This document shows positions 1 to 6,704 of a stretch of 22,534 nucleotides of DNA, one piece after another. Numbering within the stretch: position 1 is the first letter of the stretch; each line of letters starts with the position of its first letter. The stretch is from an uncultured bacterium. GTDB taxonomy: Bacteria; Hydrogenedentota; Hydrogenedentia; Hydrogenedentales; CAILVY01. The notes beneath the pieces were generated by a model, which made no database searches, had not been told where the DNA came from, and saw only the letters and a list, made by a program, of their open reading frames with translations. Both the position numbers and the translations under genes were made by a program. The stretch lies in NCBI GenBank assembly GCA_937951485.1, contig CALEDJ010000024.1, positions 1 to 22,534 of the forward strand, in the 5' to 3' direction.

Positions 1-240
1 CAAGGCGAGGGCGGAGGGGAAGGCGAGGGGGAAGCAGAAGGCGAGGGGGAAGGGGAGGACGAAGGGGAAGGCGAGGGGGAAGGGGAGGGCGAAGGGGAAG
101 GCGAGGGGGAAGGGGAGGGCGAAGGGGAAGGCGAGGGTGAAGGGGAAGGCGAAGGGGAAGGCGAAGGGGAAGGCGAGGGGGAAGCAGAAGGCGAGGGGGA
201 AGCAGAAGGCGAGGGGGAAGGCGAGGGGGAAGGGGAAGGC
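1..240 (+). repeat. GE-coding hexanucleotide microsatellite
   Basis: About 240 bases of purine-rich repeats built from GGCGAG, GGGGAA and GGCGAA units, each encoding Gly-Glu. The unit is six bases, so gain or loss of copies keeps the frame. Several units are interrupted by GAAGCAGAA (E-A-E) and one by GAC. Two further tracts of the same kind lie at 4799-4996 and 7038-7176 on the minus strand. Confidence 0.9.
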
Positions 241-597
241 GAAAGTCAGGGGCACCTGTATGAGAATCCACATACCGCGGACCAGAACAACGATGGGCGC
301 ATCAGCCTCTCCGAACTGCTGCGCGTCATCCAGTTCTACAATTCCGGCGGATACCACTGCGCCGACCCACCCGAAAGCACAGAAGACGGTTATATGCCGG
401 GGGCAGTTGGCGACCAATCCTGCGCGCCGCACGCCGGCGACTACAATCCCCGGGACTGGCGCATCAGCCTTTCTGAACTCCTCCGTCTTATCCAGTTCTA
501 CAACACCGGCGGATACCATCCCTGCCCGGATGACCCATTCAGCGAAGATGGCTTCTGCGCCGGCCCGATGCCGGAACAGCAATACCAAAGCGATTGA
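1..597 (+). CDS. C-terminal part of an exported GE-linker protein with twin dockerin-like repeats (5' end outside window)
   Basis: The open frame begins at base 1 without a start, so the gene is truncated by the window edge. Residues 1 to about 80 are an almost pure Gly-Glu linker with a few Ala and Asp interruptions. Two repeats follow. The first contains [20 protein letters not shown], which fits a 12-residue EF-hand calcium loop (D1, N3, D5, E12). The second contains [21 protein letters not shown], one residue longer in the loop, so its calcium binding is less sure. Cys residues follow each repeat, and an EDG(F/Y) motif ends each half. The same linker and module end the protein encoded at 8993-6705 on the other strand. 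The role is unknown; by analogy with dockerins it may bind a partner or anchor the protein outside the cell. The missing N-terminal part would define the activity. It converges on the next gene with 37 bases between stops. Confidence 0.85.
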   Translation, partial: QGEGGGEGEGEAEGEGEGEDEGEGEGEGEGEGEGEGEGEGEGEGEGEGEGEGEGEGEGEGEAEGEGEAEGEGEGEGEGEGESQGHLYENPHTADQNNDGRISLSELLRVIQFYNSGGYHCADPPESTEDGYMPGAVGDQSCAPHAGDYNPRDWRISLSELLRLIQFYNTGGYHPCPDDPFSEDGFCAGPMPEQQYQSD

Positions 598-634
598 AAT
601 GGCGTGCAGCGCAATGCAGTGCGCGGCGTGTTGA

Positions 635-2479
635 CTACGGCGCCGGAATGCCGTACTCGAGATCCCGGATTGGCCTGCCTTTTTCGTCGGTGATGCGGAA
701 GACAAATCCCCAGTTAACGAGATTATTGCTGATTTTCAGCAGAATCGTGCTGACGCCTTTGGGAAGGGTCACAGGGATGATGTCGCGGTCGAGGAAGGCC
801 GTGCCCTCAAAGGGGTAATCAAAGATCAGTTCTCCGTTCAGCCAGCATTTTCCCGCGTCATTGGTGCCGAGACGAATCTGTGCGGTACGTTCCTCGGGAT
901 TGTTGACGTAACACAATGCATAAGCCGTAACGTGTTCCGTGGGCGTGAAGACCCTGGTGAAATCCACGGACACCCGCGGTCCTTCCTGGCGGCATTCCCT
1001 CCAGCGAATCGGGCCGTCAACGCCCTCATATTCCGCATCCAGGTCAATCTGGTGTTCTGGCTGGCAGGCGGTGTGATGCCCTTTGAAATCGGGGGGATTG
1101 GGGAACGGGCCGAGCACCAGCCAGTGCATTTGCGTCTGGTACAGCACCTGCACGTCTATCGTTTCGCCCTGGTAGTATTCCAGGGCCTTCCGCCATGCCT
1201 CCTCCAGCACCGAGGGTTCGGTAAATGCGGCGGGCATCACGCGCAGGGAGGGCATATCTTGCGGTCCGGCAAAGGTGAGAGCGGGCATGAATCCGAGCGA
1301 TTGGGAATAATCGCGCAGCACGGCTCCGCGCAAGTCGCGCGCAAGCGCGATGTAATCGGCGTCAACCGCCATCTGCTTGTCGGCGATTATTGCCAGATAA
1401 TCGTCCAGTGGGGCATCGCCGGCATATTTGTCGCGCCCCCGGCCGATGAGTTGTTCGTAACAATTGTGGCTGTAAATCCAGTTGTATCGGCTTGAAAGCA
1501 TCAGCGAGGCGGCGAAACCCTGGCGCAATTCCTCGACGGACATGCCCGGACTGTGCACCGTCTGGTAATCGAAACCAAAAGGCCATACGCCGACGGCAAT
1601 GGAGCATTTCTCCGTCCAGTATTTCCAGGCGGTCTCGCTCAGAAGACGATGAAACAACTGATGCACAGCCCACGCATACGCAAACATGTGGCGGATGTTG
1701 GGATTGCGATAAGTATGTTCCGTGCAGTAATGCACGCCGCCCGGCGCATTGCGGCGCGCCGCTTCTTCGATCCAGGTCGTGTGGATGATCTGCCCCAGGC
1801 TCAACCCCTGTTCTGGAAAGGTCAGGAAGACCATGTCCGGAAATTCGTCGTACAGGACCTGAATGACCTTCAACATCCGTTCACGGATTTTCTCCGTGAG
1901 GTCGCGCCGGGTATAGCCGTTGTAGTCGTAACCTTCCCAGTCGAAACTGTACTGTTTTCCAACATATTCGATATCCAGCGCCATTCCGGTGCAGCCGGTC
2001 TCGCGGGCGAATATCGCAAACTGCCGGAAATTGTGATACGCATGCTGCCAGGCCAGGTCGTTGAACCATTCAAAATGGTTGTCAAAGGCAATTTTCAGGA
2101 ATGTTTCCGATCCGATACGTCGGCACAGTTCATTGGCGCGGCGCGCTTTCTGAAAGGTCTCGTCCGACTCGCCGATGGCCCAGGGCTTGCCGTCCTTTGC
2201 CCAGATGTTGTCCGACCATTCTCGCGCGACATAATCCATGAAGAACGCATTCACTCCGCGCCGCGCCCATTCCTCCGCATCCGCGAGGATGCTGTCGGGC
2301 GACGCGGAAAAAATGATGGTCCTGGGGATGGAAAGCCGATCGGTGATGCCGTACTGCACATTTGGATCGGCGGTGCGCGCCAGCATGTCCAGCGGCACCG
2401 GCTGTCCCCATGCCGCCGCGCCGAGAAATGCGCCGAGCAGGATGCTGACGATCCTCATTGGCGGCCATTTGCGCTTCAT
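635..2479 (-). CDS. Secreted TIM-barrel-like glycoside-hydrolase-type protein with C-terminal beta-sandwich
   Basis: 614 residues. The N-terminus is a signal peptide (KRKWPP, then a hydrophobic stretch ending AAAWGQ), so the protein is exported. Residues about 40-460 read like a (beta/alpha)8 barrel hydrolase: RTIIFSASPDS, GVNAFFMDYVAREW, then TGMALDIEYVG near residue 168 with acidic residues typical of such barrels. Residues about 480-614 begin WLVLGPFPNPP and continue with LGTNDAGKCWLNGELIF and LPKGVSTILLKISN, a pattern of galactose-binding-like or PA14-like beta-sandwiches. I cannot assign a GH family or substrate. The start is set by AAAGGAG ten bases before the ATG. It lies 40 bases downstream of the apiosidase-like gene on the same strand, so the two are probably co-transcribed and act on the same polysaccharide. 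Catalytic activity is inferred from the fold pattern only. Confidence 0.75.
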   Translation of the reverse strand: MKRKWPPMRIVSILLGAFLGAAAWGQPVPLDMLARTADPNVQYGITDRLSIPRTIIFSASPDSILADAEEWARRGVNAFFMDYVAREWSDNIWAKDGKPWAIGESDETFQKARRANELCRRIGSETFLKIAFDNHFEWFNDLAWQHAYHNFRQFAIFARETGCTGMALDIEYVGKQYSFDWEGYDYNGYTRRDLTEKIRERMLKVIQVLYDEFPDMVFLTFPEQGLSLGQIIHTTWIEEAARRNAPGGVHYCTEHTYRNPNIRHMFAYAWAVHQLFHRLLSETAWKYWTEKCSIAVGVWPFGFDYQTVHSPGMSVEELRQGFAASLMLSSRYNWIYSHNCYEQLIGRGRDKYAGDAPLDDYLAIIADKQMAVDADYIALARDLRGAVLRDYSQSLGFMPALTFAGPQDMPSLRVMPAAFTEPSVLEEAWRKALEYYQGETIDVQVLYQTQMHWLVLGPFPNPPDFKGHHTACQPEHQIDLDAEYEGVDGPIRWRECRQEGPRVSVDFTRVFTPTEHVTAYALCYVNNPEERTAQIRLGTNDAGKCWLNGELIFDYPFEGTAFLDRDIIPVTLPKGVSTILLKISNNLVNWGFVFRITDEKGRPIRDLEYGIPAP

Positions 2480-2519
2480 TTTGTTCTTCTCCTTTGCCGG
2501 TTTTGTCCGGGATGGTTTC

Positions 2520-4223
2520 TTAACATTCCAAAATCAAGAGCCAGTCGTGCGCTTCGGGGGGAATGGGAGGATGCCAGTTCCCCTCGGCGTCGCCGGAGAC
2601 CGCTCCGATTTCGTGTCTTTTTCCGGTACACGGGTCAAAATACCATGCAAGGTATTTCAGATCGGATTTCAGCCCGCGCACGGAGGGCGGCGTCCAGCAC
2701 AGCGGCAAATAGAAGATTCGCAATTTCTCCGGGATCCCCGTCGCAACCGGAGCATAGGGGTCATTGGCTTTTTCCGCGCCGTCCATCCATTCGGGGTGCG
2801 CTTCGAGTTGCCACCAGGGAAATTGGGAGAGGCATCGTCCGGCGTTGCCGACCTGCGCGGAACCGGGCAGGCGCATGGCTTCGCGCCAGGGCGTGTTGCC
2901 CCAGCACACGCCGTGCGGCGACGGGCCATAGGGCGTGTCGGTATTGACCTGCCAGATGCCGTTCGCGCCGTAGGTGAATCCGGCCGCGCCGCGCAGCAAC
3001 GTGTGGTAGCAGCACAGGCGCTGCACGTTCTGCCAGCAGCGGCCGAGAATGCCTTCGTAGTTGACCTCGGAATTCACCACCGGCATGCGCGGCGCGCGCC
3101 CGACGGCCCTGGCGACCGAATTGATTACATTGGGCACGCTGTCCATGTCGCTGTGGCCCGTTTGCAGCATCTCGAAGTCCATCAGGGAATCATCGTCCAC
3201 CTGATCGCGACCGAATTGGGTTGGGTGTATCGTAATGAGGTTGTGATAGGGGTCGGTGGCGCGGACCTGTCGCATGATCTCCGTCCAGCCCTTCTTCTGG
3301 CGCGCGGTGTCCGCCTTTCGGTCCTTGGATAAATACCAGGGCATGGCCCCTTCGCCGCAGATGCACCAGACCACTGGATAAGCCGCATACCTCGCCACGA
3401 GATACTGCCAGAACCGCGACGCGCGCTCCTCGCCGATCATCGGCAGATAGTATCCCCACATCCCGACGATGCAGGGGACCAGTCCGTTGCGCACGAGATG
3501 CGCGATTTTCAAATCCGCCAAATCGTAGTAGGCCGGATTGATCCGGGCGAAATCGTCCAGAAACGGGTAACCCGCTTCATTGTCATTGCGCGGATCACCG
3601 GGCGGCATGTCGGGATAGGGACCTGCGACGATTTGTATGACCGTGAAGCCCTTGGTGACGCGGTCCGCAGCCAGTTCCTGAAACCCGTGGGGCCAGTCCA
3701 GCCGAGAAGACAAAGCCATCCACCACGTATCGCCGATCCACAGGAACGGCGTGCCGTCTGCATGCGCAAAGTGACGCCGATCATCACCAATCCGCAGGCG
3801 TCCCCGCCGCAACAACGGATTTTCACCGCTGTACGGCTGCACGGAGAAGTTCCCCACGCGATCATGCAGACCGGCATCCTCCGCATGAGAGCACCTCGTG
3901 CGGAATGCGGAATCGCCTGGCTGCGTCATGCACACCCGTACCTTCCAGACATTCCCGCCCGCCCAGAATCCCGGCACGCGCTGCTCATTACCGTCCGGCA
4001 TAGAGATCACAAGACATAAGTCCACATCCATATATGGATTCGCATAGTGTCGCGTTGACTCGAAAGCGACCTCAAATACCTCCCGTTCCTGTATCGCGTA
4101 TGTAGTCATTGCTCCTCCCTCATGCTGGCGGGCCGGTTGCGCAGGCGCGGCACTCATCGCCGCGCCCAGCACTGCGCCCGCGCTTGTTGCCAAAAACGTG
4201 CGCCGTGGTATCTCCGGGTTCAT
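2520..4223 (-). CDS. Tat-exported DUF5060/DUF4038 apiosidase-like (GH140-type) protein
   Basis: 567 residues from the chosen ATG. The N-terminus MNPEIPRRTFLATSAGAVLG carries a twin-arginine export motif. A DUF5060-like beta domain follows (residues about 40-130: EVAFESTRHYANPYMDVDLC, then GFWAGGNVWKVRVCM). Next is a DUF4038-like barrel: FLWIGDTWWMALSSRLDWP, KGFTVIQIVAGPYPD, and candidate catalytic carboxylates in CGEGAMPW (near residue 288) and NSEVNYEG (near 385). The last part, ending LAWYFDPCTGKRHEIG and DWLLILEC, matches the collagen-binding-like C-terminal domain often found in this family. Known members cleave apiose or other pentosides from pectin-type glycans; the substrate here is inferred. 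A GTG at 4256 would extend the frame by 11 codons, but a TATAAT box at 4272-4267 would put the transcript start next to it, so the ATG codons at 4226/4223 are favoured. It is the first gene of a two-gene operon. Confidence 0.8.
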   Translation of the reverse strand: MNPEIPRRTFLATSAGAVLGAAMSAAPAQPARQHEGGAMTTYAIQEREVFEVAFESTRHYANPYMDVDLCLVISMPDGNEQRVPGFWAGGNVWKVRVCMTQPGDSAFRTRCSHAEDAGLHDRVGNFSVQPYSGENPLLRRGRLRIGDDRRHFAHADGTPFLWIGDTWWMALSSRLDWPHGFQELAADRVTKGFTVIQIVAGPYPDMPPGDPRNDNEAGYPFLDDFARINPAYYDLADLKIAHLVRNGLVPCIVGMWGYYLPMIGEERASRFWQYLVARYAAYPVVWCICGEGAMPWYLSKDRKADTARQKKGWTEIMRQVRATDPYHNLITIHPTQFGRDQVDDDSLMDFEMLQTGHSDMDSVPNVINSVARAVGRAPRMPVVNSEVNYEGILGRCWQNVQRLCCYHTLLRGAAGFTYGANGIWQVNTDTPYGPSPHGVCWGNTPWREAMRLPGSAQVGNAGRCLSQFPWWQLEAHPEWMDGAEKANDPYAPVATGIPEKLRIFYLPLCWTPPSVRGLKSDLKYLAWYFDPCTGKRHEIGAVSGDAEGNWHPPIPPEAHDWLLILEC

Positions 4224-4266
4224 CATACGCTCGCCCGTCAAAGATGTCCGCTCCACCTGGACGGCA

Positions 4267-4272
4267 ATTATA
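4267..4272 (-). promoter_or_regulatory. -10 box upstream of the apiosidase-like operon
   Basis: TATAAT on the minus strand, a perfect -10 hexamer about 45 bases before the ATG at 4223. No good -35 is visible (TGTCCA at 18-bp spacing is the best match). It lies just downstream of the terminator of the preceding transcript, which supports a new transcription unit here. Confidence 0.45.
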
Positions 4273-4301
4273 CCCGCTCAGCATAGCACCTGGACACACA
4301 A

Positions 4302-4342
4302 AAAACCGTCCGGGCGCTCTCAACGCAACACCGGACGGTTTT
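4302..4342 (-). terminator. Intrinsic terminator, potentially bidirectional
   Basis: Perfect 12-bp inverted repeat: AAAACCGTCCGG at 4302-4313 and its reverse complement at 4331-4342, with a 17-base loop. On the minus strand the GC stem is followed by TTTTTT. It lies between the stop of the Ig-like protein gene (4402) and the start of the apiosidase-like operon (4223), so it ends the surface-protein transcript. Confidence 0.85.
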
Positions 4343-4401
4343 ATTCACCCTCTGGAGATTCTTAATCCGCGCGCAGAAGTGCCGGAACGATTTTTCCGTA
4401 T

Positions 4402-5292
4402 CTATCTCCCTGTGGTTTCATGGCGCCGACGGGATACGACGTTCATGGTGACAATGCCGCCCAGAGCGCACGCCACGATCATTGCAATCAATCCCCGCAT
4501 GCCTGCTGCCGGTATGCCTGTCATCACAATCAATTCGACCGGTTCAGAAGCGAATGTGACAACGCCAATAGTGGCTTCGCACATATAAAAGCCCGCATGT
4601 TCCAATTGCACATTGGGTATGGTATGTGTGGCCGCCAGCGCATCGGGTATGGGCGAAAAATCCGTTTTCTGGGCTTCGGCAAAATACCACTGATACGAAT
4701 CCGCTTCGGGAGCGCCGGAAACCGCTGTTTCAAAGGTATGGCTTTCACCGATTGTCTTGTAGACAGGGCTATCTCCCAGAATGACAATCTCGAACTCTTC
4801 ACCCTCGCCCTCGCCTTCACCCTCGCCCTCGCCTTCACCCTCGCCCTCGCCTTCACCCTCGCCTTCGCCTTCGCCTTCACCTTCACCCTCGCCTTCGCCT
4901 TCACCTTCACCCTCGCCTTCGCCTTCACCCTCGCCTTCACCCTCGCCTTCGCCCTCACCCTCGCCTTCGCCTTCACCCTCACCTTCGCCCTCGCCGCTCA
5001 AATCAAAAATCGGTTTGTGTGCGCCGTGATGCAGCAAATCCCCGACCGGTGAAACGGAAAGACCGACGAAAGGCTGTCCGATGGAACCTATGGCAAACGT
5101 ACCGTATGCATCTACAATGAGCACACCGCCGGACGCGATCAGATCATCTTCCATACGGCTGCCGTCGGGTGCGCTGCGCCATCCGGCCCATGCGGCGCCG
5201 CACAACAGCACCGCCAATGCGGCCGGTGGCAGTGCCCGCATCGGCCAGCCTCGCAGCATGGAGCATCGTTGCGGAAATCTTGTATAACACAT
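4402..5292 (-). CDS. Exported Ig-like protein with GE linker and C-terminal membrane anchor
   Basis: 296 residues. A signal peptide ends near residue 37 ([20 protein letters not shown]). A short conserved-looking region follows ([20 protein letters not shown]), then a GE linker at about residues 98-165. After the linker is an Ig-like domain with the usual signs: SYQWYF for the B-strand to Trp region and HAGFYMCEA for the Tyr-x-Cys of strand F. The C-terminus is IPAAGMRGL, a hydrophobic span, then RRRHETTGR. This has the three-part layout of sorting tags such as PEP-CTERM-type signals (short motif, transmembrane helix, basic tail), though I do not recognise it as a named class. AAAGGAG seven bases before the ATG fixes the start. 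It is 23 bases downstream of the fibre-like gene, so the two are likely co-transcribed. It probably sits on the cell surface; the ligand is unknown. Confidence 0.8.
   Translation of the reverse strand: MCYTRFPQRCSMLRGWPMRALPPAALAVLLCGAAWAGWRSAPDGSRMEDDLIASGGVLIVDAYGTFAIGSIGQPFVGLSVSPVGDLLHHGAHKPIFDLSGEGEGEGEGEGEGEGEGEGEGEGEGEGEGEGEGEGEGEGEGEGEGEGEGEGEGEGEGEGEGEGEGEEFEIVILGDSPVYKTIGESHTFETAVSGAPEADSYQWYFAEAQKTDFSPIPDALAATHTIPNVQLEHAGFYMCEATIGVVTFASEPVELIVMTGIPAAGMRGLIAMIVACALGGIVTMNVVSRRRHETTGR
4799..4996 (-). repeat. GE-coding hexanucleotide microsatellite
   Basis: About 200 bases of GGCGAG/GGTGAA-type repeats read on the minus strand, encoding the uninterrupted Gly-Glu linker of the Ig-like protein. 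It is in frame at any copy number because the unit is six bases. Confidence 0.9.
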
Positions 5293-5315
5293 GACCTGTC
5301 TCCTTTTTTGATGCG

Positions 5316-6632
5316 TTACTTCACCTTGATGAAGAACACCATTGACATGTTGACAGGCCGGGTTTCCGTAGTGCCGGTATTGTTATTGACGTTAATATTA
5401 CCGCTGATGCTGTGTGTGTGTCCGCCTGCCGAACTCGCCGAAGCAGTGACCGGATGCGTATGCGCCCCCGCTGATGCGGCAGTGCCGCTCAGGCTGTGAG
5501 AATGGTTACCGGCATATTGTGTGTATTGGTTTGCGCCATGATAGGGCCCGGAAAAGTTATTTTTCGGCGTTGATGGTCCCGCCCCCACACCGGTAATGTA
5601 GAGGGCGTCATTGATATGAGAACCGGTCTCTGCGTGCTGGTGATTTCCGGCCTCGGCAGTTGTTCCTGTAACGCTGTGTGTATGGGCGCCTGTGGAATCG
5701 GTAGAGGCCGTGATGGCGTGGGTATGTGTTCCGGCATCGCTGGTGCTCAGGTTCCATGTGGTGGGGTGGTCATGTGGCCCGACACTGTGGCCCTGAACTT
5801 GACCAGGGATTGTGCCGCCGCGAAGAAACCGCTGGGAATTGTTCAGGTCTGGAGTAGCCAGATTCATCACCGCATCAGGAATGCCTTGGGATGCCGGGGT
5901 GGTGCCGTCGCAGGTGGCCCAACCCTGCGCGCGTAATTGCGCAAGTGTGGGCACACCGGGCAGACCGGTGTATATGGGGATAATTGTACCAATAGGCACC
6001 GCCATGGCGGTGATGTTGGCGCGGATATCGGCATGCGCGGCGTTGTCCGCGTCGTGCGCGGCGATATCGTCGGCGATCTTGGTGCGGATATCGGCATGCG
6101 CGGTGTTGTCCGCGTCGTGCGCAGTCACCGCCGAATCAATTTCAGCCTGAATGTCCGTTTTGCTCATACCTTCAAGCGTATTGGCATCTTCCGCTTTGGC
6201 GGCGTGGAACGCATAGGGAGCCCGGGTCAGGGGAATGCGTGGATCGTAAATCTGCATGCCGGTGCCTGTATCCACCGCCACTCCGAGCCATAGCGGCGCA
6301 CCTGCCTGGTCTTGGAACAGCGCACCAAAGGGATTTATCAGTCCCAGTTCCACGCTGAACGCCCCGTCCAGCACTGCCACGGATTGCGTTTCACTCCAGA
6401 GGGCCGTACCGCCTGACGGCGCATCATATATGGCAAAGTCCATCTGATATACGCCGTCCGGAACAGGGTCGCCCCCAGCATCCCGCAGTACGCCCTGATA
6501 GGTGACGCTGTCCGCCGCGCCCACCGGCAGGGCAAGCATCACGACGGCAAGCGTCATTATTCCCAATCCACGACCGCTGCACCGTTTCCGAGAAAAAATC
6601 CCCCCTGTCTCATAGATCTTTGTCTTATTCAT
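5316..6632 (-). CDS. Exported phage tail-fibre/collar-like protein with GxHxH repeats
   Basis: 438 residues. An N-terminal signal sequence (LGIMTLAVVMLALPVGAAD) sends it out of the cell, which phage fibres do not have. Residues about 40-155 hold a beta-rich head domain (VTYQGVLRDAGGDPVPDGVY, then IYDPRIPLTRAPYAFHA) seen in many secreted bacterial proteins. Residues about 160-205 hold two 21-residue repeats around AHDADN-AHADIR, probably a trimeric coil. Residues about 215-290 resemble a tail-collar domain (VPIGTIIPIYTG, GWATCDGTTPASQG, LNNSQRFLRGG). The last third has about seven GxHxH motifs (GTHTHA, GAHTHS, GNHQHA, GNHSHS, GAHTHP, GGHTHS). In T4 gp37 the HxH pairs bind iron along a trimeric needle. 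AAGGAGG seven bases before the ATG sets the start. Role inferred: surface fibre or adhesin. No other phage genes are present. Confidence 0.8.
   Translation of the reverse strand: MNKTKIYETGGIFSRKRCSGRGLGIMTLAVVMLALPVGAADSVTYQGVLRDAGGDPVPDGVYQMDFAIYDAPSGGTALWSETQSVAVLDGAFSVELGLINPFGALFQDQAGAPLWLGVAVDTGTGMQIYDPRIPLTRAPYAFHAAKAEDANTLEGMSKTDIQAEIDSAVTAHDADNTAHADIRTKIADDIAAHDADNAAHADIRANITAMAVPIGTIIPIYTGLPGVPTLAQLRAQGWATCDGTTPASQGIPDAVMNLATPDLNNSQRFLRGGTIPGQVQGHSVGPHDHPTTWNLSTSDAGTHTHAITASTDSTGAHTHSVTGTTAEAGNHQHAETGSHINDALYITGVGAGPSTPKNNFSGPYHGANQYTQYAGNHSHSLSGTAASAGAHTHPVTASASSAGGHTHSISGNINVNNNTGTTETRPVNMSMVFFIKVK
6021..6122 (-). repeat. 63-bp tandem duplication inside the fibre-like gene
   Basis: A near-identical stretch of about 39 bases starts at 6021 and again at 6084, so the period is 63 bp, or 21 codons. 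It encodes the duplicated AHDADN-AHADIR segment. The divergence between copies is small, which suggests recent duplication or conversion. Confidence 0.7.
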
Positions 6633-6693
6633 TGCCTCGCCTCCTTCTGTAGTTTATTCATTCCTTCCACATCATGACAACGATCGAGATATG

Positions 6694-6699
6694 ATTATA
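6694..6699 (-). promoter_or_regulatory. -10 box upstream of the fibre-like gene
   Basis: TATAAT on the minus strand, about 60 bases before the ATG at 6632 and immediately after the stop of the InlB-repeat gene. The -35 region is poor. It may give the fibre and Ig-like genes their own promoter besides read-through from upstream. Confidence 0.35.
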
Positions 6700-6704
6700 C
6701 ATCA

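Noticed and set aside
137-634. Open frame of 165 codons with a Lys/Gly/Ala/Arg-rich start
   Set aside because: It is the GE-coding microsatellite read one frame off; the true frame (frame 1) continues into the dockerin-like module.
1553-2947. 464-codon plus-strand open frame
   Set aside because: It is a shadow of the two secreted hydrolase-type genes on the minus strand and its translation has no recognisable domain.
4781-5029. Open frame encoding a pure Ser-Pro repeat on the plus strand
   Set aside because: It is the antisense of the GE linker of the Ig-like protein and has no ribosome site or flanking domain.
5316-6632. Prophage remnant, because of the tail-fibre-like protein
   Set aside because: It has a signal peptide and lies among surface-protein genes; no capsid, portal, terminase or integrase is present.
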